A stretch of 64,000 nucleotides of DNA from Candidatus Melainabacteria bacterium (GTDB lineage: Bacteria; Cyanobacteriota; Vampirovibrionia; Gastranaerophilales; Gastranaerophilaceae). Positions within the stretch are counted from its first letter, which is position 1; each line of letters opens with the position of its first letter. Of the stretch, positions 7,727 to 17,007 are shown piece by piece. Under the pieces are notes generated by a model. That model was given only the letters and a program-made list of their open reading frames with translations, ran no database searches and was not told the origin of the DNA. Position numbers and translations under genes: made by a program. The DNA lies in the NCBI GenBank assembly GCA_003258725.1, contig QHMG01000004.1, forward strand, positions 372,001 through 436,000, in the 5' to 3' direction.

Positions 7727-8752
7727 ATGAATATTAAACCAGTAATGCCTCAAATCCAACAAGGTTTTACGTCAAATAAAGAACAAGAGCCGAAAAAGCT
7801 AAAGTATGCAAAAGATACTTTGCTTGAAAATAATTTTAAGACAAGAGCTACTATTCAAGCTGATAAGTTGACAAAAGCATTTACAACTTATCCTGCAAAA
7901 GGTTTGAAAGGCGATAGAAACGCTAATTTCTATGAATTTTTAACAATGGGGACTGTGCCATACTTAATGGGAAGTGCGGCATTGATGGCTGTTTTTAACT
8001 TAGCTAATAAACATTTTACACCATTCGCAAACTCTAAAGCTGGTCAAATTGGTAAAAAAATGGCTTTAGGTGTTGCTATGTATGGCGTTGCTAAAGAGGC
8101 TTCAAAATCATTGGTTAATGTTCCTGTAAAAGCAATGACAGGTGTAGATACTGAAATGCCTTACGCTAAAGTTGTTGAAGGTTTCCCTAAATTTGAAGGT
8201 GATAAAAATACAAAATCAATTGAATATCACAAAGTATTTGAAAGTGTAGAATTCCCTCGCTATGATTTGTTATATGGCAAAACAAACGAAGACAGAAATG
8301 TTTATTATGATAAAGTTGCTAAGAAATTAGGTTTAGGAGAAAACTTAGCATCTTCAGATAAAGAAGTAAAACCAAGAATTAAAGATATTATCGTTCGTTC
8401 TAACACAGCTAAAAGTATTTCTTCTTACTTATGGGCTGCAACTGGTGTAGGCTTAGCAGTTCAAAAGCCTTGGGATAATTTCTTTGTTTCAGCTACAAAG
8501 GGTAAAGGTGTACAAAAAGTTGCCAATATGGCTCGTTCATTCGGTAACAATTTTGTAAAAGCTGCAAAAGATTTGTGGACAGGTGGAGCAAATCCTACTA
8601 AGGTTCAAAAATATGCAGGTAAAGCCTTGATTGGTGCAGCTGTTGCGGCGACTGTAATTGGAGTTGCAAACACAGTAATAAGTGCAAGAAAGTCGGCAAA
8701 TTTGGAAGATAAGAACGTGTTTGATTCAAACAGAAAGGTTGTGGTGGACTAA
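7727..8752 (+). CDS. Unrecognised protein with two hydrophobic segments, first of a three-gene operon
   Basis: A 341-residue protein beginning MNIKPVMPQIQQGFTSN. ATG at 7727 is preferred over the overlapping GTG at 7724 because AAGGG sits at proper spacing. There is no classical signal peptide. Hydrophobic segments lie at about residues 80-105 (TVPYLMGSAALMAVFNLA) and 305-325 (ALIGAAVAATVIGVANTVI), with a further weakly hydrophobic stretch near 225-245. Layout and several patches resemble the next gene (a PxxDxxY-type patch, then a SYLWAATGVGLAV-like helix), so the two are probably paralogues. I do not recognise a family; it is likely lineage-specific. Confidence 0.75.
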   Translation: MNIKPVMPQIQQGFTSNKEQEPKKLKYAKDTLLENNFKTRATIQADKLTKAFTTYPAKGLKGDRNANFYEFLTMGTVPYLMGSAALMAVFNLANKHFTPFANSKAGQIGKKMALGVAMYGVAKEASKSLVNVPVKAMTGVDTEMPYAKVVEGFPKFEGDKNTKSIEYHKVFESVEFPRYDLLYGKTNEDRNVYYDKVAKKLGLGENLASSDKEVKPRIKDIIVRSNTAKSISSYLWAATGVGLAVQKPWDNFFVSATKGKGVQKVANMARSFGNNFVKAAKDLWTGGANPTKVQKYAGKALIGAAVAATVIGVANTVISARKSANLEDKNVFDSNRKVVVD

Positions 8753-8753
8753 G

Positions 8754-11114
8754 ATGACAATTACCGCAACTAACGGAATTAAAACTCAACAATATATTAA
8801 ACCTCAAGGAGCTAAAGGTAAATTAGTTTCTTCATCAATTTTCCCAAATGTAAAAGATACAAAATACAATTTTAATGCTTTAAAACATGGTTTAACAGGT
8901 AAAGCAAATGATCATGAATTAGGCAAGTTGAATGATGTTGGTATGAAAGTTGGTGCATTAGCATTAGCAGGTTATTTAGCAACTCAAAAAGCTACTCCAA
9001 AAACAAAATTAATGGAATTTGTTGGTTTAGCAACCTTCTTTGGCGCTATGAAATTATGGCCTAAATTAGCAATTGGTGCTCCAGCAAAAGCAATTCACGG
9101 TTTCGACCCAACTCAAGAATATGAAGATAGCTTTGGACGTAAAAAACCTTTCTTCCAAGATGCTCAATATCAACCTTGGGATGTATATTCAAACGAACAA
9201 TTACAAAAAATTGGCGATAAAATGGGCGTAGATAAAAATGCTCAAGACAGAAATGATTTAACAAAATCAAATATGACAAAAATCGCTACAAAAAATAATA
9301 CATTGTGGATGATTACAGCAGGTATTGCCTCAGCAGTGTTCTCTGCTTTAGCTTGTAATAAAGCTGAAAAAGTTATTGATCCAGCTTTAGACAAAGTAAA
9401 TAACGAAAAAGCTGACAAATTATTGCAAAACTTTGATACAGAAGCTCAAAAACGTATGACTTCAGCAAGCAAAGATATGCAAAAAGATTTAGACAAAATC
9501 TTTGAAGAAAACAAAGGTAAAACAGTAGATAATAAATTAATCGAAAAGATTTCAGGCAGACTAGCTAAAGGTTTAGACCCTGTTACTGAAGAAGGCGTTA
9601 AAGAAGATATGCAAAATATCTTAATGAACGGTAAATCTTTAGTAAACGAAGGTTTAGCTGAAAAAATTTCAAACGGTTCTAAAAAGGTTTTAGCTCAAAA
9701 ATTCTCAGAAGAACAAGTTGCAAAAATTGTTCCTTCTAAAGAAGAAATAGTTAAACACTTCAACGACAATCAAATGATGGGTAGAGAAGTTAATGAAGAT
9801 GAAGCAATGAATGTTCGTTCTTCTGTTTCTCAATTATTCTTGGCTAAAGCTAAAGAACAAGGTATGTCTACTGAAAAATTAAAGACTATCAAAAAAGGTG
9901 TTGCTTTAGTTGCAGATAAAGCCCTTAAATCAAATTCAGCATCAGTTTTAGATGAAAATGCAATGAAAAAAGTTAGTGAAATTGGTAAAGCAATGAGCGA
10001 ATTACAAGCAAAAGATTCAGTTTTAGATGATTATGCTCAAGCAAAAGTTGCTGACAAACCTGAAACTGTAATTGCAAATTATTGGAATAAAACTTCTACA
10101 AGCATTGTAAAATCTTTAGGTATTGACTTTAAAGAAATGGAAAAAGTTAGAAATAACCGCCAATTAGTTCAAGGCTTGGTAAGAAATAAAATGGAAGAAG
10201 TTACTTCAGATGATGCAAAATACCAAAAAGCAATTGGCGAAATGGCTAATAATATCGCTGAATTAGATAAGAAAATTAAACCAGAAGATACAAGAAAATA
10301 CGTTGATTTAGTTGGTAAAACTTATGATGACGCAGCTGGTAATTTATACAATCAAGGTATGGAAGCGACAGCTAACAAATTAACAGCTCTTTCTGTTGGT
10401 GGCAAAGGTTCTTTGAAACGAGTTAAACAAGTTTATTTTGAAGAACGTGTTGCAGGTGTTAAAAACTCATTCTCAAGAATGATTAACACAATGGACGTTT
10501 ACAGAAGAATTTCTAAAGGCGAAGTTCCAAAAGACGGTTCAGCAAGAGAAGTTAAAGAAGCTATGTTAGAACTTGTAAAACAAACTACATTACAAGGTCA
10601 CTCTTCTGACCACTCAATCAAATTCTACTTCAACAGAAGCCAAGACAACTCTACAAATGTCGACAGAAGTGATGTAGAAATTAAAGATGGTAAAGTTGTA
10701 AACAAATACTTTAAAGAGGGTAAAGGTGTAGATGTTCCTGAAGATTATGGTTTCTATCAAAAAGCAATGAACTTTATGTACAACTCTCCAATGGATAAAG
10801 ATACAGTTGAAGCAATCAAAAAAGCAGGTATCGAAAAAGACGTAAACAAATATAATTCAGAAGTTTACAACAAAATCGGTAGTGCTGATTACTTTACAAA
10901 ACCAAACCACAAAACAACAGGGGATCAAGGCGCATCTTCAGAATACAAATTCTTGTTACTAGGTGTAGCACCTGATGAAATGATGACAAAAACAGTACAA
11001 CAATCATATAACTCTCAAAAATGGGGTAAAACTTTCGGAACAGTAGGTGCTGTATTAACAGGATTAACAGTTGCAGCTCAATTCTTGTTCGGCAAAGGCA
11101 AAGCAGTTAAGTAG
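8754..11114 (+). CDS. Large unrecognised helical membrane-associated protein, 786 residues
   Basis: The ATG at 8754 lies one base after the preceding stop; in-frame codons upstream only shadow that gene. Residues about 50-115 contain two hydrophobic helices (VGALALAGYLATQKA and VGLATFFGAMKLWP), followed by a QPWDVYSNEQLQKIGDKMGV patch and an NNTLWMITAGIASAVFSALA helix that parallel the previous protein. A long charged helical or coiled-coil region (about 210-700) follows, and a last hydrophobic segment lies near the C-terminus (TVGAVLTGLTVAAQFLFG). No enzyme motif is visible. It could be a membrane-tethered structural protein; the function is unknown. Confidence 0.75.
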   Translation: MTITATNGIKTQQYIKPQGAKGKLVSSSIFPNVKDTKYNFNALKHGLTGKANDHELGKLNDVGMKVGALALAGYLATQKATPKTKLMEFVGLATFFGAMKLWPKLAIGAPAKAIHGFDPTQEYEDSFGRKKPFFQDAQYQPWDVYSNEQLQKIGDKMGVDKNAQDRNDLTKSNMTKIATKNNTLWMITAGIASAVFSALACNKAEKVIDPALDKVNNEKADKLLQNFDTEAQKRMTSASKDMQKDLDKIFEENKGKTVDNKLIEKISGRLAKGLDPVTEEGVKEDMQNILMNGKSLVNEGLAEKISNGSKKVLAQKFSEEQVAKIVPSKEEIVKHFNDNQMMGREVNEDEAMNVRSSVSQLFLAKAKEQGMSTEKLKTIKKGVALVADKALKSNSASVLDENAMKKVSEIGKAMSELQAKDSVLDDYAQAKVADKPETVIANYWNKTSTSIVKSLGIDFKEMEKVRNNRQLVQGLVRNKMEEVTSDDAKYQKAIGEMANNIAELDKKIKPEDTRKYVDLVGKTYDDAAGNLYNQGMEATANKLTALSVGGKGSLKRVKQVYFEERVAGVKNSFSRMINTMDVYRRISKGEVPKDGSAREVKEAMLELVKQTTLQGHSSDHSIKFYFNRSQDNSTNVDRSDVEIKDGKVVNKYFKEGKGVDVPEDYGFYQKAMNFMYNSPMDKDTVEAIKKAGIEKDVNKYNSEVYNKIGSADYFTKPNHKTTGDQGASSEYKFLLLGVAPDEMMTKTVQQSYNSQKWGKTFGTVGAVLTGLTVAAQFLFGKGKAVK

Positions 11115-11129
11115 AAAATAGGAAATAAA

Positions 11130-12908
11130 ATGACAAGAGTTCAATCAATAAAAGCTAATATTTTAAAAGTTCCAAATTTGAATGTTAAAGCTAAAAATGT
11201 GACAAGACCAAGTTTTACAAGCAATATGGAAATGCACACTTCAAACCCATTGAAGAACTTTTTAGATACTCAAGCTGCAATGAATAAATCTCTTGTAAAA
11301 ACTTCTCCTATTCAAGCTACAACAATAAAAGAAACTGCTAAAGTCCAAGATAAAAAAGTTGAAAACAAACCTGCTTACAAAAACAATTTTCGTTCAATGT
11401 TACAAAATGGCGAAGCTAAAATTTTAGCTATTGTTCCTAGAACTTTCAACGCTAAAGATGAAAACGGTGATGAAAAAATTACAGGTAATGAACAACACGG
11501 AACATTTTTAAACGCAATTGATAGATTAGACGAAGTTAAAGCTGAAGGTTTTAATGCTTTTCACATTTTACCAATTCACCCAACAGGTAAACAACACGCA
11601 ATGGGTTTAGCTGGTTCAATTTATTCACCATTAGATTTTTTACAAATTGATCCTAACTTAATTGATAAAAAAGATAAAAGAACTCCAGTAGAACAAGTTA
11701 AAGCGTTTACTGATGCTTGTCACGAACGTGGTATTAAAGTAATGTTAGACTTACCAAGTTGCTCATCTTATGATTTGTATTTACAAAAGCCTGAATTAAT
11801 GGCAAAAGAGCGTGATGGTCAAGCTAAAACACCTCAAGGCTGGAATGATATTAGAATGTTTCAACCATTTTCAGATGAAACAAAAAGAGAATTAAATCCA
11901 GATTTAGTAGATTTACATAAAAAATATGTTGATATGTGTGTAGATATGGGTATTGACGGTATTCGTGCAGACGTAGCTCGTGCGAAACCTACTGAATTTT
12001 GGGATATAATTATTCCATATTCACACTCAAAAGACCCAGAATTTGGCTGGTTAGGTGAAACTTATACTTATGAAGATGCCTCACCTCAAGCAAATATGCC
12101 TTATGATAGACCTGAAGACTCTTTAAGAGCAGGCTTTGATGCATATTATGGACAATATCACATTTTCCACGAATGGAAAGGTGCAAAAGATTTAAATGAT
12201 TTTGTAAAAGAAAATATTGATATGTCAAATAGATTAGAAAAGGGCAAATCATTAATTGGTTCATTTACAACTCACGATGATATTTCACCTATGTTTCATG
12301 GTGGTACTGAATATTGTAACCTTACAGCAGGCTTGCAAGCTACATTGCCAATGTTAAATCCATATTATGTAGATGGATATCAATCAGGTGATTACTATGT
12401 ATATGGTTATGACCATTCAAAATCTGAAGAATCTGAAACAGATTGTCATGAAATGACAGTTCATAGAGGAAAACTTGATATCTTCAATTTATCAAGAAAA
12501 CCAGGTGGAGAAAATCCAGAAATTGGTAAATTTATGACTGAAACTTTCAAAATGAGAGATAAATATCAAGATTTAATAACAAAAGGTTCTTTCATTGAAT
12601 TGGATAAGAAAAACGATAAAGATGATCAAGTTATTGCTTATGCAAGACATAAAGATGGTAAAACTTTATTAGTTGTAGGTAACAAAAATATTAACAGAAA
12701 TGTAACAGCAACAGTTAAAGTTCCAACAATGAAAGCAACACAAGAACTTAAAAACTTGTTACCAGCTTATGGTAAACAATCAAAATATCAAGCTGGCGAA
12801 GGTGAATTAAAAGTAGACTTAGCTCCTTCTAGAGTTCACGTGTTTGAAATTGATACACCAAACATTGAACAAGCCTCAAAAGGACATGTTTACAAACAAA
12901 ACTTATAA
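11130..12908 (+). CDS. Cytoplasmic GH13 alpha-amylase-family protein
   Basis: A 592-residue glycoside hydrolase or transglycosylase of the alpha-amylase clan. After an 80-residue unstructured N-terminus (with a PSFTSN patch also found in the first gene of this operon) comes a TIM barrel with FHILPIHP, KVMLDLPSC, GIDGIRADVARAKP carrying the nucleophile Asp, WLGETYTYED with the acid/base Glu and SFTTHDD with the third acid. A C-terminal beta domain follows from about residue 495. The catalytic triad is intact. No signal peptide is present, so an intracellular alpha-glucan such as glycogen is the likely substrate; bond specificity cannot be told. It is 15 bases downstream of the membrane protein. 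Confidence 0.85.
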   Translation: MTRVQSIKANILKVPNLNVKAKNVTRPSFTSNMEMHTSNPLKNFLDTQAAMNKSLVKTSPIQATTIKETAKVQDKKVENKPAYKNNFRSMLQNGEAKILAIVPRTFNAKDENGDEKITGNEQHGTFLNAIDRLDEVKAEGFNAFHILPIHPTGKQHAMGLAGSIYSPLDFLQIDPNLIDKKDKRTPVEQVKAFTDACHERGIKVMLDLPSCSSYDLYLQKPELMAKERDGQAKTPQGWNDIRMFQPFSDETKRELNPDLVDLHKKYVDMCVDMGIDGIRADVARAKPTEFWDIIIPYSHSKDPEFGWLGETYTYEDASPQANMPYDRPEDSLRAGFDAYYGQYHIFHEWKGAKDLNDFVKENIDMSNRLEKGKSLIGSFTTHDDISPMFHGGTEYCNLTAGLQATLPMLNPYYVDGYQSGDYYVYGYDHSKSEESETDCHEMTVHRGKLDIFNLSRKPGGENPEIGKFMTETFKMRDKYQDLITKGSFIELDKKNDKDDQVIAYARHKDGKTLLVVGNKNINRNVTATVKVPTMKATQELKNLLPAYGKQSKYQAGEGELKVDLAPSRVHVFEIDTPNIEQASKGHVYKQNL

Positions 12909-12939
12909 TCAAAACATTAAATGACACGAAGATAACTTA

Positions 12940-12970
12940 AAGGGTGATTTGAAAAATCACCCTTATTTTT
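12940..12970 (+). terminator. Rho-independent terminator of the 7.7-12.9 kb operon
   Basis: AAGGGTGATTT pairs with AAATCACCCTT around a GAA loop and is followed by ATTTTTT. Confidence 0.88.
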
Positions 12971-12988
12971 TAATTTTATATAATACTG

Positions 12989-13279
12989 TTATTTGTTTTC
13001 AATAGCGTTTTTAAGAGCTTTTTCAAGAACTTCAATTTTTGATTCTAAAACTTTTACTTTAGAATCGCTTTCATCTGAAGAAATTGAGTTCTTTTCTAAT
13101 TCTCTTTTGTATGCTTTTAATTTTCTTGCTATATCCAAAACGTAAGATAATACGAATAAAATACCTGCGATAAATCCGCTAAATGCTAAAATGACAACTT
13201 GAGGTTGTTTAATTGTATAGCAGAAATAGCCGATTACAAAAAGTAATGCGATAGATATTAATCTTAAAAATATAATCAT
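12989..13279 (-). CDS. LapA-domain-like small membrane protein
   Basis: A 96-residue protein with two transmembrane helices (about 1-20 and 30-50) followed by a charged coiled coil with heptads to the end. This is the layout of the LapA/DUF1049 family, which is tied to LPS assembly in Proteobacteria. AAGGAG precedes the ATG, and the start overlaps the stop of the RluD-type gene by four bases. It is the last gene of the fliI-lspA-rluD run. Family assignment rests on layout rather than on a signature motif. Confidence 0.65.
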   Translation of the reverse strand: MIIFLRLISIALLFVIGYFCYTIKQPQVVILAFSGFIAGILFVLSYVLDIARKLKAYKRELEKNSISSDESDSKVKVLESKIEVLEKALKNAIENK

Positions 13280-14184
13280 TTTTGACTCCTTAAATATTTT
13301 AGTACTTTTTCAATTTTTTCATCAGGTTCAATTTGTAATTTAATTATCTCATCACCAAAAGGTTTTGTAAACTCTAGTTTATATGCTTGTAAAACTTGTT
13401 CTTGAGTTTTACATTTTTCGGGGCGAGCGCCATAAAGAGTGTCGTTATAAACTGGTGTTCTAAAATGACTCATGTGAACTCTGATTTGATGTGTGCGCCC
13501 TGTTTTTAAGGTTAATTCTACAAAAGTTGCATTTTTAAATCGTTCTAAAACCTTATATTCTGTGATACTAGGTTTTCCTCCCTCTATGACCGCCATTTTA
13601 TGGGGTTGAGTTGGGTGTCTGCCAATTGGTAAATTAATAACTCCTTCTTCATCTTTTACAGAACCTTTTACAACTGCTAAATAGCTTCTAACAGCTGTTT
13701 TTGTCTTGATTTGTTGAGTTAAAAATTCGTGTGCTTTATTGTTTTTGGCAACCATTAAAAGTCCAGATGTATTGCGATCTAATCGGTGCAAAATTCCACG
13801 TCTGAATTCACCATTTATATCTGATAAATTGTTGCCATATTTATATAAAAGTGCATTTACAAGAGTGTTTTCACGTTCAATTGTTGTCGGATGAGTTAAC
13901 ATTCCAGAGGGTTTGTTTACTACAAGCATATTCTCATCTTCGTAAACAATATCAAGTGGAATATTTTGAGGCTCAATTTTTACTTCTTCAATAGCTTGAG
14001 GTTCAAATTCAATTAAATCACCTTCATGAAGTTTATGCGAAGGCTTTTTTATTTCACCATTAATTAAAACATTACCATTTTTAATTGCAGACTGAATTTT
14101 TGAACGAGAAATATCTGCAATCAAATTTGAAAGATATGCGTCAAGTCTAATATTTTCATCGTTTTCGTCTATTAAAAATTTCAT
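13276..14184 (-). CDS. rluD: RluA/RluD-family 23S rRNA pseudouridine synthase
   Basis: A 302-residue protein with an N-terminal S4 RNA-binding domain (SRSKIQSAIKNGNVLINGEIKKPSHKL) and the RluA catalytic domain. The hallmark HRLDRNTSGLLMVAKN, with the catalytic Asp, lies near residue 137; GRTHQIRVHM follows. RluD-type enzymes modify helix 69 of 23S rRNA, but the exact target here is inferred. A TATAAT lies four bases before the ATG and TTGACA further up, so an internal promoter at the end of lspA is possible. Confidence 0.9.
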   Translation of the reverse strand: MKFLIDENDENIRLDAYLSNLIADISRSKIQSAIKNGNVLINGEIKKPSHKLHEGDLIEFEPQAIEEVKIEPQNIPLDIVYEDENMLVVNKPSGMLTHPTTIERENTLVNALLYKYGNNLSDINGEFRRGILHRLDRNTSGLLMVAKNNKAHEFLTQQIKTKTAVRSYLAVVKGSVKDEEGVINLPIGRHPTQPHKMAVIEGGKPSITEYKVLERFKNATFVELTLKTGRTHQIRVHMSHFRTPVYNDTLYGARPEKCKTQEQVLQAYKLEFTKPFGDEIIKLQIEPDEKIEKVLKYLRSQK

Positions 14185-14189
14185 ACTGA

Positions 14190-14684
14190 TTATAATTGTT
14201 TAAGTTGTGCTCTTGTCAAAAGTAAGTAAATAATGGCTACAATACTTACGTTTATTGCAATATCGGAGAAGTTGAAGATTGGAAATTCTACAAACTTAAA
14301 GTAGAAATAATCTCTAACATAACCTAATGTCATACGTTCAAATAGATTACAGAAAATACCTGACATTAAAACACAAAGCCAAGTTATACCTGTATATGAC
14401 ATTGTTCCAGCATGTCTGATTACATAAGCAAGCAAAAAGACAAGTGCTAAAACTGCCAAAATCTCTAAAAGTAAGGGATAGTTTTGCAATATGCTAAACG
14501 CAGCACCTGTATTTTTAACATAATTTAGTGTAATAAAATCATTTGGCGGAAAATTAAAACCGTGTCTGATATTGTTTGTTATTAAATCTGATAAATAACA
14601 ATTTGCGCAGATAAATCCTGCTAACATTACAAATAAATATATTATTTTACTCCACAGATTTTGCGGTTGTTTCTTTCTTGCCAT
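14190..14684 (-). CDS. lspA: Lipoprotein signal peptidase (SPase II)
   Basis: LspA cleaves the signal peptide of prolipoproteins in the inner membrane. The 164-residue protein has four transmembrane helices, the NYVKNTGAAFSIL motif with its catalytic Asp region, and VRDYFYFKFVEFPIFNFSDIAIN, where the second Asp sits. The start used is the ATG at 14684 (MARKKQPQ); it overlaps the upstream gene by 38 bases, so translation is probably coupled. Confidence 0.93.
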   Translation of the reverse strand: MARKKQPQNLWSKIIYLFVMLAGFICANCYLSDLITNNIRHGFNFPPNDFITLNYVKNTGAAFSILQNYPLLLEILAVLALVFLLAYVIRHAGTMSYTGITWLCVLMSGIFCNLFERMTLGYVRDYFYFKFVEFPIFNFSDIAINVSIVAIIYLLLTRAQLKQL

Positions 14685-15567
14685 TTTCAACTACCTTAAA
14701 ATTTTTTTCTGGAATTACGTTTGTTCTAGTGATAATGTAACCCAAACCTGTTACAAGAAGTTTAACGTCTTTGTTTTTAGCTAATTTTGCTCTTGTAATA
14801 CCTATCGAAGCTACTGTATATTCGTTTAAATTATCTTTATTTGCCGTAAAAATTCTTTCTAAAATGCCAGATTCTGGAAGTTTTCTGTAACTTTCTTCTG
14901 AATTAATTTGTGGATAAGTAATTTTTTCTTGTCCAATTGAGGCAATTACAATCATTTTTCCGTCATTAATATCAAGGTTTAAACTTGCGGTATAGGGTTT
15001 GTTTGCAGGTACTAATTGCGGAACAACTAAATCCATTTTTATATCATTAGCTTCACCATAAGTTAATGTTGTGCGTTCATTTATAATTTGGTCTGAAGTT
15101 ACAAACCAATTATCGCCGTTTTTTTCTAGGTAATAAATACTATTTGAATAACTTTTTAAATAGCCTGTAATATCAGTTTCGCCAACAGCTTCAACAGATG
15201 ATGCTGTTGCTTTTTCGACAGCTTCAACAACTGCGGTGTTACCAATAATACTTATTTTGGTAATATTCATTGAATATTTGATATCTGGATACATTTTTAA
15301 TGTTTTTTGAACAAGGTCAAAATAAGTTTCTTTATCAAAGCCGTCTGCATTTATATAGTTTTTAGCATACATTTTTTTCAAAGCCTCAATATTGCCTGTA
15401 TTAGTGTATACTAATTGTGATTTAAAGAAATTTTTAACTTCTTTTTCAAGGTTTTGGCTTTGTTTAGCTGTTGCGGATTTGCCTGCATAAGCAACATAAT
15501 TATCACTTGCAAAACAAGCAGGTGTAATTAAAAAGGCGATTATTAGTGTTAAAATTAATTTTTTCAT
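14647..15567 (-). CDS. Exported protein with NTF2-like nuclear-transport-factor fold region
   Basis: A 306-residue protein with a signal peptide (MKKLILTLIIAFLITPACFA). Residues about 40-170 have the pattern of SnoaL/NTF2-like domains (LKKMYAKNYINADGFDKETYFDLVQ, then strands with NTAVVEAVEK and WFVTSDQ). The C-terminal half is beta-rich without a motif I know. A TATAAT lies six bases before its ATG, inside the end of fliI. Its end overlaps lspA. Probably a periplasmic or envelope protein; role unknown. Confidence 0.7.
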   Translation of the reverse strand: MKKLILTLIIAFLITPACFASDNYVAYAGKSATAKQSQNLEKEVKNFFKSQLVYTNTGNIEALKKMYAKNYINADGFDKETYFDLVQKTLKMYPDIKYSMNITKISIIGNTAVVEAVEKATASSVEAVGETDITGYLKSYSNSIYYLEKNGDNWFVTSDQIINERTTLTYGEANDIKMDLVVPQLVPANKPYTASLNLDINDGKMIVIASIGQEKITYPQINSEESYRKLPESGILERIFTANKDNLNEYTVASIGITRAKLAKNKDVKLLVTGLGYIITRTNVIPEKNFKVVENGKKETTAKSVE

Positions 15568-15573
15568 ATAAGA

Positions 15574-15579
15574 ATTATA
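15574..15579 (-). promoter_or_regulatory. TATAAT -10 box six bases before the ATG at 15567
   Basis: The minus-strand sequence reads TATAAT, six bases, then ATG. There is no ribosome site. A -35 of consensus quality is not seen. It lies between the fliI stop (15582) and the next gene. Confidence 0.5.
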
Positions 15580-15581
15580 CC

Positions 15582-16934
15582 TTAAATATTTACATTTGAC
15601 ATCATCTCAATAAGGGTACTTATTGTTGTGTCCATACTAACGATATCTGTTGTTCTTTGTTGTAGGAAGGCATTGATTTGTGGCATCATTTCAATTGCGA
15701 TGTCCAAACTTGGATTTGAACCTTGTTGGTACATACCTACATCAATCAAATCCTTGTTTTCTCTGTAAAGTGCTAAAAGTTTACGCATTTTGCCTGCGCA
15801 CGCTTTATGTTCAGGTGATGCAATAGCACTCATTAAACGGGAAATACTACCTAATATGTCAATAGCTGGGTAGTGGTTTGCTTCTGCAACTTTTCTTGAT
15901 AAGAAAATGTGACCGTCTGTAATACCACGCACTGTATCTACGATAGGGTCGTTAATATCGTCACCCTCCATAAGTACGGTGTAAAATGCTGTAATAGAAC
16001 CTTTTGGACTATTCCCTGCTCTTTCAAGAACTTTTTGTAGCCAAGAGAATATTGAAGGTGGATAACCTTTCATTGTTGGTGGTTCACCCAATGACAACCC
16101 AACTTCACGCCCTGCCATAGCGCAACGAGTAATTGTATCAGTCATTAGGAAAACTTTTTTACCTTTATCTCTAAAATATTCACAAACGGCAGTTGCTGCA
16201 AGTAAGCATTTTTGACGGATTAATGGAGGTTGGTCACCTGTTGCACAAACAAGAACAGATTTTTTCATACCTTCTTCGCCTAAAGCGTCCTCGATAAACT
16301 CTTTAACTTCACGACCACGTTCACCAATTAAGGCTACAACGTTTACGTCTGCATCAGAATTTCTCGCAATCATACCTAAAAGGGTTGATTTACCTACACC
16401 AGAACCTGCGAATAGCCCCATACGTTGTCCGCAACCAAAGGTTAAACAAGAGTCAATTGCTCTAACACCTGTTGAGAACATTTCTGTAATAATCGGACGT
16501 TCAAATGGACTTGGTGGAGGGCCTTCAATGTTACGCCACTCAGCGTGTTCTAGTGGTAAAGGGTGCCCGTCCATTGGATTGCCCATAGGGTCAATAAGTC
16601 TGCCCAACAAGAAATCACCAACTGGAATATTAATTGGATTGCCCGTTGAAGTTACAAGGCAACCCTGTCCGATACCGTTACCGTCAAGTAGCAAAAGCAA
16701 TTGAGCAACTTCACCTTTAAAAGCAGCTACTTCAGCAGGCTTTTTCTCGCCTGTGTTTGTTTCAATATAGCATAAGTCACCGATTTTTAGACCTGGTAGC
16801 TTTACTTCAACCGTTAAGCCAAGCAACTTTGATACAGTACCTTTATATTGATAAAGGTCTGTTTTTTCAAGAACTTCTTTTGTTTTGGCTTTCAACTCAT
16901 CAATTCGAGATTGGTCAATTTCATCGGTAATCAT
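15582..16934 (-). CDS. Flagellar/type III secretion ATPase (FliI/SctN family)
   Basis: A 450-residue AAA-like rotary ATPase with an N-terminal beta barrel (about 20-95), the P-loop GLFAGSGVGKSTLLGMIARN, the Walker B region VFLMTDTITRCAMAGREVGL, the family signature PSIFSWLQKVLERAG, and a C-terminal helical domain. GERGREVKEF and GEPPTMKGYPPSIF distinguish FliI/SctN from F1 beta subunits. These ATPases energise export through the flagellar or injectisome gate. No other flagellar or injectisome gene is in the window, so I cannot tell FliI from SctN. The -10 box is six bases before the ATG. Confidence 0.88.
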   Translation of the reverse strand: MITDEIDQSRIDELKAKTKEVLEKTDLYQYKGTVSKLLGLTVEVKLPGLKIGDLCYIETNTGEKKPAEVAAFKGEVAQLLLLLDGNGIGQGCLVTSTGNPINIPVGDFLLGRLIDPMGNPMDGHPLPLEHAEWRNIEGPPPSPFERPIITEMFSTGVRAIDSCLTFGCGQRMGLFAGSGVGKSTLLGMIARNSDADVNVVALIGERGREVKEFIEDALGEEGMKKSVLVCATGDQPPLIRQKCLLAATAVCEYFRDKGKKVFLMTDTITRCAMAGREVGLSLGEPPTMKGYPPSIFSWLQKVLERAGNSPKGSITAFYTVLMEGDDINDPIVDTVRGITDGHIFLSRKVAEANHYPAIDILGSISRLMSAIASPEHKACAGKMRKLLALYRENKDLIDVGMYQQGSNPSLDIAIEMMPQINAFLQQRTTDIVSMDTTISTLIEMMSNVNI

Positions 16935-16940
16935 AAGATT

Positions 16941-17001
16941 ATTCTAGCATATTTTTTGTATTTGCACAATTATTTTGAAACGGCTTTATTTATGCTAAGA
17001 T
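16941..17001. promoter_or_regulatory. Divergent leaderless promoters of the FliI/SctN ATPase and GT39 genes
   Basis: Minus: TTGTGC (16964-16969), 17 bp, TAGAAT (16941-16946), six bases, ATG at 16934. Plus: TTGAAA (16975-16980), 15 bp, TAAGAT (16996-17001) with an upstream TGC extension, six bases, ATG at 17008. Neither gene has a clear ribosome site. Confidence 0.65.
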
Positions 17002-17007
17002 TGAAGA

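Noticed and set aside
15582..16934. ATP synthase beta subunit for the P-loop ATPase
   Set aside because: The family signature PSIFSWLQKVLERAG and the absence of the F1 beta DELSEED-type region point to FliI/SctN.
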